DNA of 7,470 nucleotides from Chloroflexota bacterium (GTDB lineage: Bacteria > Chloroflexota > Chloroflexia > Thermomicrobiales > JADLAZ01): assembly GCA_020849725.1 (NCBI GenBank), contig JADLAZ010000047.1:1-7470 (forward strand). The letters are read 5' to 3'. A program made the position numbers and the translations under genes. The notes under the pieces are model-generated. The model searched no databases, was not told where the DNA came from, and saw nothing but the letters and a program-made list of their open reading frames with translations. This document shows positions 5,640-7,470 of this stretch, in pieces. Numbering within the stretch: position 1 is the first letter of the stretch; each line of letters starts with the position of its first letter.

Positions 5640-7091
5640 TTAGCTCTTGAAGAGCGCGTCCAGCTTGGTCTTGATCTCGGTGGCGACGGTCTGGGCGTTG
5701 GCCTTGTTGTTCCAGAGCAGGTCCATGTTCGGCGAGACTACCTCGCGGAAGCCCTGCGGCCACTTGATGTGGACGGGGTCTCGCACGACGAAGCCCTGCG
5801 CCTGCACGAAGCCTCTGGCGTTCTTCGGCCGCTCTGGCTTCATGAAGGCATCGGAGTTGGCGACCTTGGTGCGCGACGGGGTCGTGCCGCCGACCGCCAC
5901 CTCGTCCATCTGCGCCTTCTCCGACGTGAAATACTTGAGCAGCTTCCAGGCCTGGTCCGGGTTCTTGGTCGCGCCAGTCATCGCCCAGGCAATGCCGCCG
6001 CCGCCGGTGCCGCGCTTGCCGCCCTTGCCGACCGGCAGCGGCGCGACATCCCAATCAATGTTCTGGAAGCGGCGATAGGCGGCGGCCGAGGTCGGGTTGT
6101 CGATAACCATGGCGATCTTGCCGGTACCGAAGAAATTCTGCATGCCCATGTCGGCCTCGGCATCCGGCGTCGGGGCGACCTTGTCCTTGTAGATGAGGTC
6201 CTGCAGGAACTGGAGCGCCTCGATCGCGGCCGGGTCCGTCAGGGCGATCTCGGTGGCGACACCCTTGTCATTCTTCTTCACGACCGTGGCGCCGTTGGAG
6301 TAGACGAACGAGGCCCACGGCCGCCAGCCACGGTTGACCAGGATGCCCCACTGCACCGTCTTGCCGCCCTCGACGACGGTCAGCTTCTTGCCCGTCTCAA
6401 GGTACTTCTCGAAAGTCCAAGTCGTGTCCGTCCAGTCGGTCGGCGGCACCGGCACATTGGCCTTCTTGAACAGGTCAATGTTGTAGTAGACGTTCTGGTT
6501 GCCGTAGTCGCGCGGGATCGCCCACAACTTGCCCTCCCAGCGGTTCAGCTCGACCGCCTGCGGCAGGAAGGCGTCAATGTCGTAGTTGTCCTGCTTGATG
6601 TAGGTGTCGATCGCGTAGACGAGCGTGCGCTCGACCGCCGCGTTGACCGGCACGATCTCCTGGTAGAGGATGAAGACGTCGGGCGGGGTGCCGCCGGCGA
6701 TGAGCGTGGTGACCTTGTCGGTCATCGCCTGGCCGCCAACGACGGTGACCAGCTCGGCCTGAATGCCCGCGTTCTGGTCGCTGAACTCTTTGGCCCAGGT
6801 CTCGTAGACCTTCTGGTTGGCGCCGCCGATGCCGTTGTAGGCGGTCACTTTGACGCCGGCCGGCTGCGCCGGCTTGGCCCCGGCGGGCGCCGTCGTCGCG
6901 GCCGGCGCGGGCGCGGTCGTGGCGCCAGCGGCGGGGGCCGTGGCTGCGGCGGCCGGCTTGGTCGGCTCAGCCGCCTTCTGACCGGGCACGGGCTGCCCGG
7001 CATTGGGTCCGCAGGCGCTGAGTGCCGTCAGCGCGGCCAGGCCCCCGGCCCAGCCCAGCAGGTGGCGACGGGTGATCGTTGGGTGGACCAT
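5640..7091 (-). CDS. Sugar ABC transporter substrate-binding lipoprotein (family 1)
   Basis: This 483-residue protein captures a carbohydrate outside the membrane and hands it to a CUT1-type permease. The N-terminus combines a twin-arginine-like motif TRRHLLG at 7-13, a hydrophobic stretch, and a lipobox LSAC ending at Cys27, the predicted lipid-attachment residue. Residues 28-79 are an Ala/Pro/Thr linker holding the domain away from the membrane. The binding domain starts near residue 80 and shows AGGTPPDVF at 132-140, then WAIPRDYGNQNVYYN, and later IDWDVAPLPVGKGG with GGTTPSR, all typical of SBP family 1. Start: the ATG at 7091 has AGGAG at 7105-7101, 9 bases upstream; longer in-frame starts up to 7223 would run into the permease gene and bury the signal sequence. 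It follows the permease by 17 bases, so the two are co-transcribed. The ligand cannot be assigned; the nearby sulfatase suggests a sulfated or host-derived saccharide. Confidence 0.95.
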   Translation of the reverse strand: MVHPTITRRHLLGWAGGLAALTALSACGPNAGQPVPGQKAAEPTKPAAAATAPAAGATTAPAPAATTAPAGAKPAQPAGVKVTAYNGIGGANQKVYETWAKEFSDQNAGIQAELVTVVGGQAMTDKVTTLIAGGTPPDVFILYQEIVPVNAAVERTLVYAIDTYIKQDNYDIDAFLPQAVELNRWEGKLWAIPRDYGNQNVYYNIDLFKKANVPVPPTDWTDTTWTFEKYLETGKKLTVVEGGKTVQWGILVNRGWRPWASFVYSNGATVVKKNDKGVATEIALTDPAAIEALQFLQDLIYKDKVAPTPDAEADMGMQNFFGTGKIAMVIDNPTSAAAYRRFQNIDWDVAPLPVGKGGKRGTGGGGIAWAMTGATKNPDQAWKLLKYFTSEKAQMDEVAVGGTTPSRTKVANSDAFMKPERPKNARGFVQAQGFVVRDPVHIKWPQGFREVVSPNMDLLWNNKANAQTVATEIKTKLDALFKS

Positions 7092-7108
7092 GTGCGTTTT
7101 CTCCTGTG

Positions 7109-7470
7109 CTATCCCTTGACACCGGTGAAGACGACGCCCTGGATGAAGTAGCGCTGGCCGAAGAAGAAGACCAGCAGAACCGGCAGCATCGTGACCAGCG
7201 ACGCCGCCATGACCAGATGCCACTCCGGCCCATGCTCGCTCTGGAACAGTTGCAGGCCCAGCGCCAGGGTCAAATTGGACTTGGAGTGCAGGTAGATGAG
7301 CGGGGTTAGGAACTCGTTCCAGGTGGCATTGAAGACGAAGACGGCGACCGCCATCAGCGCCGGGCGCGACAGTGGCAGGATGATCCTCCAGAAAATGCCG
7401 AAGCTGGAGCAGCCGTCGATGCGGGCGGCATCGTCCAGCTCGAGCGGAATGGTCAGGAAGAACTGGCGCA
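7109..7470 (-). CDS. CUT1 sugar ABC transporter permease, MalG-type, C-terminal part (runs off right edge)
   Basis: The last 119 residues of an inner-membrane permease are visible; the N-terminus lies beyond the right edge. The EAA loop that contacts the transporter ATPase is clear: [19 protein letters not shown] then ILPLSRPAL. Two membrane helices follow (around [12 protein letters not shown] and [20 protein letters not shown]), and the protein ends [16 protein letters not shown], close to the classic MalG-type ending. The stop TAG is at 7111-7109, 17 bases ahead of the binding-protein ATG, and the ribosome site of that gene lies within the gap. A partner permease (MalF-type) is expected further upstream, beyond the window. 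Having the binding protein last is less common than having it first. The ATPase is not visible and may be a shared one encoded elsewhere. Confidence 0.95.
   Translation of the reverse strand, partial: RQFFLTIPLELDDAARIDGCSSFGIFWRIILPLSRPALMAVAVFVFNATWNEFLTPLIYLHSKSNLTLALGLQLFQSEHGPEWHLVMAASLVTMLPVLLVFFFGQRYFIQGVVFTGVKG

Noticed and set aside
5451..7151. A 566-codon plus-strand open frame opposite the binding-protein gene.
   Set aside because: It is antisense to a gene with a clear lipobox and SBP domain. The translation is Arg/Gly/Val/Leu/Asp-rich with no recognisable domain, as expected from the complement of a GC-rich gene.
7092..7223. A longer binding-protein start adding 44 residues.
   Set aside because: It would overlap the permease coding region and place the signal peptide and lipobox internally; the ATG at 7091 has its own AGGAG.

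Overview
This is a GC-rich bacterial window. Gene content and style point to Chloroflexota, possibly a Thermomicrobia or Sphaerobacter-like lineage. The hints are a Uma2-family nuclease, a substrate-binding lipoprotein with a long Ala/Pro/Thr linker, a CUT1 sugar transporter lying next to a sulfatase, and an intergenic palindrome (half-site AGGGGCGGTTCG) of a kind I associate with that phylum. The assignment is inference; there is no rRNA or other marker gene here.

Layout, left to right. (1) 1-707, minus: the N-terminal 235 residues of an unrecognised protein that runs off the left edge. It carries two copies of an LGNQALQR motif, recalling sequences in DUF4157-type proteins linked to contractile injection systems. 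(2) A 146-base divergent gap with a good extended -10 promoter for (3) 854-2452, plus: FAD-dependent glycerol-3-phosphate dehydrogenase (glpD). (4) 2530-3129, plus: a Uma2-family PD-(D/E)XK nuclease-fold protein. (5) A 151-base convergent gap. (6) 3281-3946, minus: an orotate phosphoribosyltransferase-family protein (pyrE-like) with an intact PRPP loop but no recognisable Lys/His residues in the catalytic loop. (7) 4069-5427, minus: a cysteine-type, formylglycine-dependent sulfatase. (8) A 212-base gap holding three inverted repeats. (9) 5640-7091, minus: a family 1 sugar-binding lipoprotein. (10) 7109-7470, minus: the C-terminal part of a MalG-type permease that runs off the right edge.

The permease and binding protein are 17 bases apart and surely form one transcript. 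The sulfatase follows on the same strand and may process a sulfated sugar or glycan whose products the transporter imports, but the substrate cannot be read from the sequence. The transporter ATPase is not visible. glpD feeds electrons from glycerol-3-phosphate into the quinone pool; no glpK or glpF is in view. Most of the window looks like ordinary metabolic genes. The items most worth a second look are the left-edge protein, the altered OPRT loop and the structured gap upstream of the sulfatase. I see no CRISPR array, tRNA, insertion sequence or clearly new system. No stretch over 300 bases lacks a gene.
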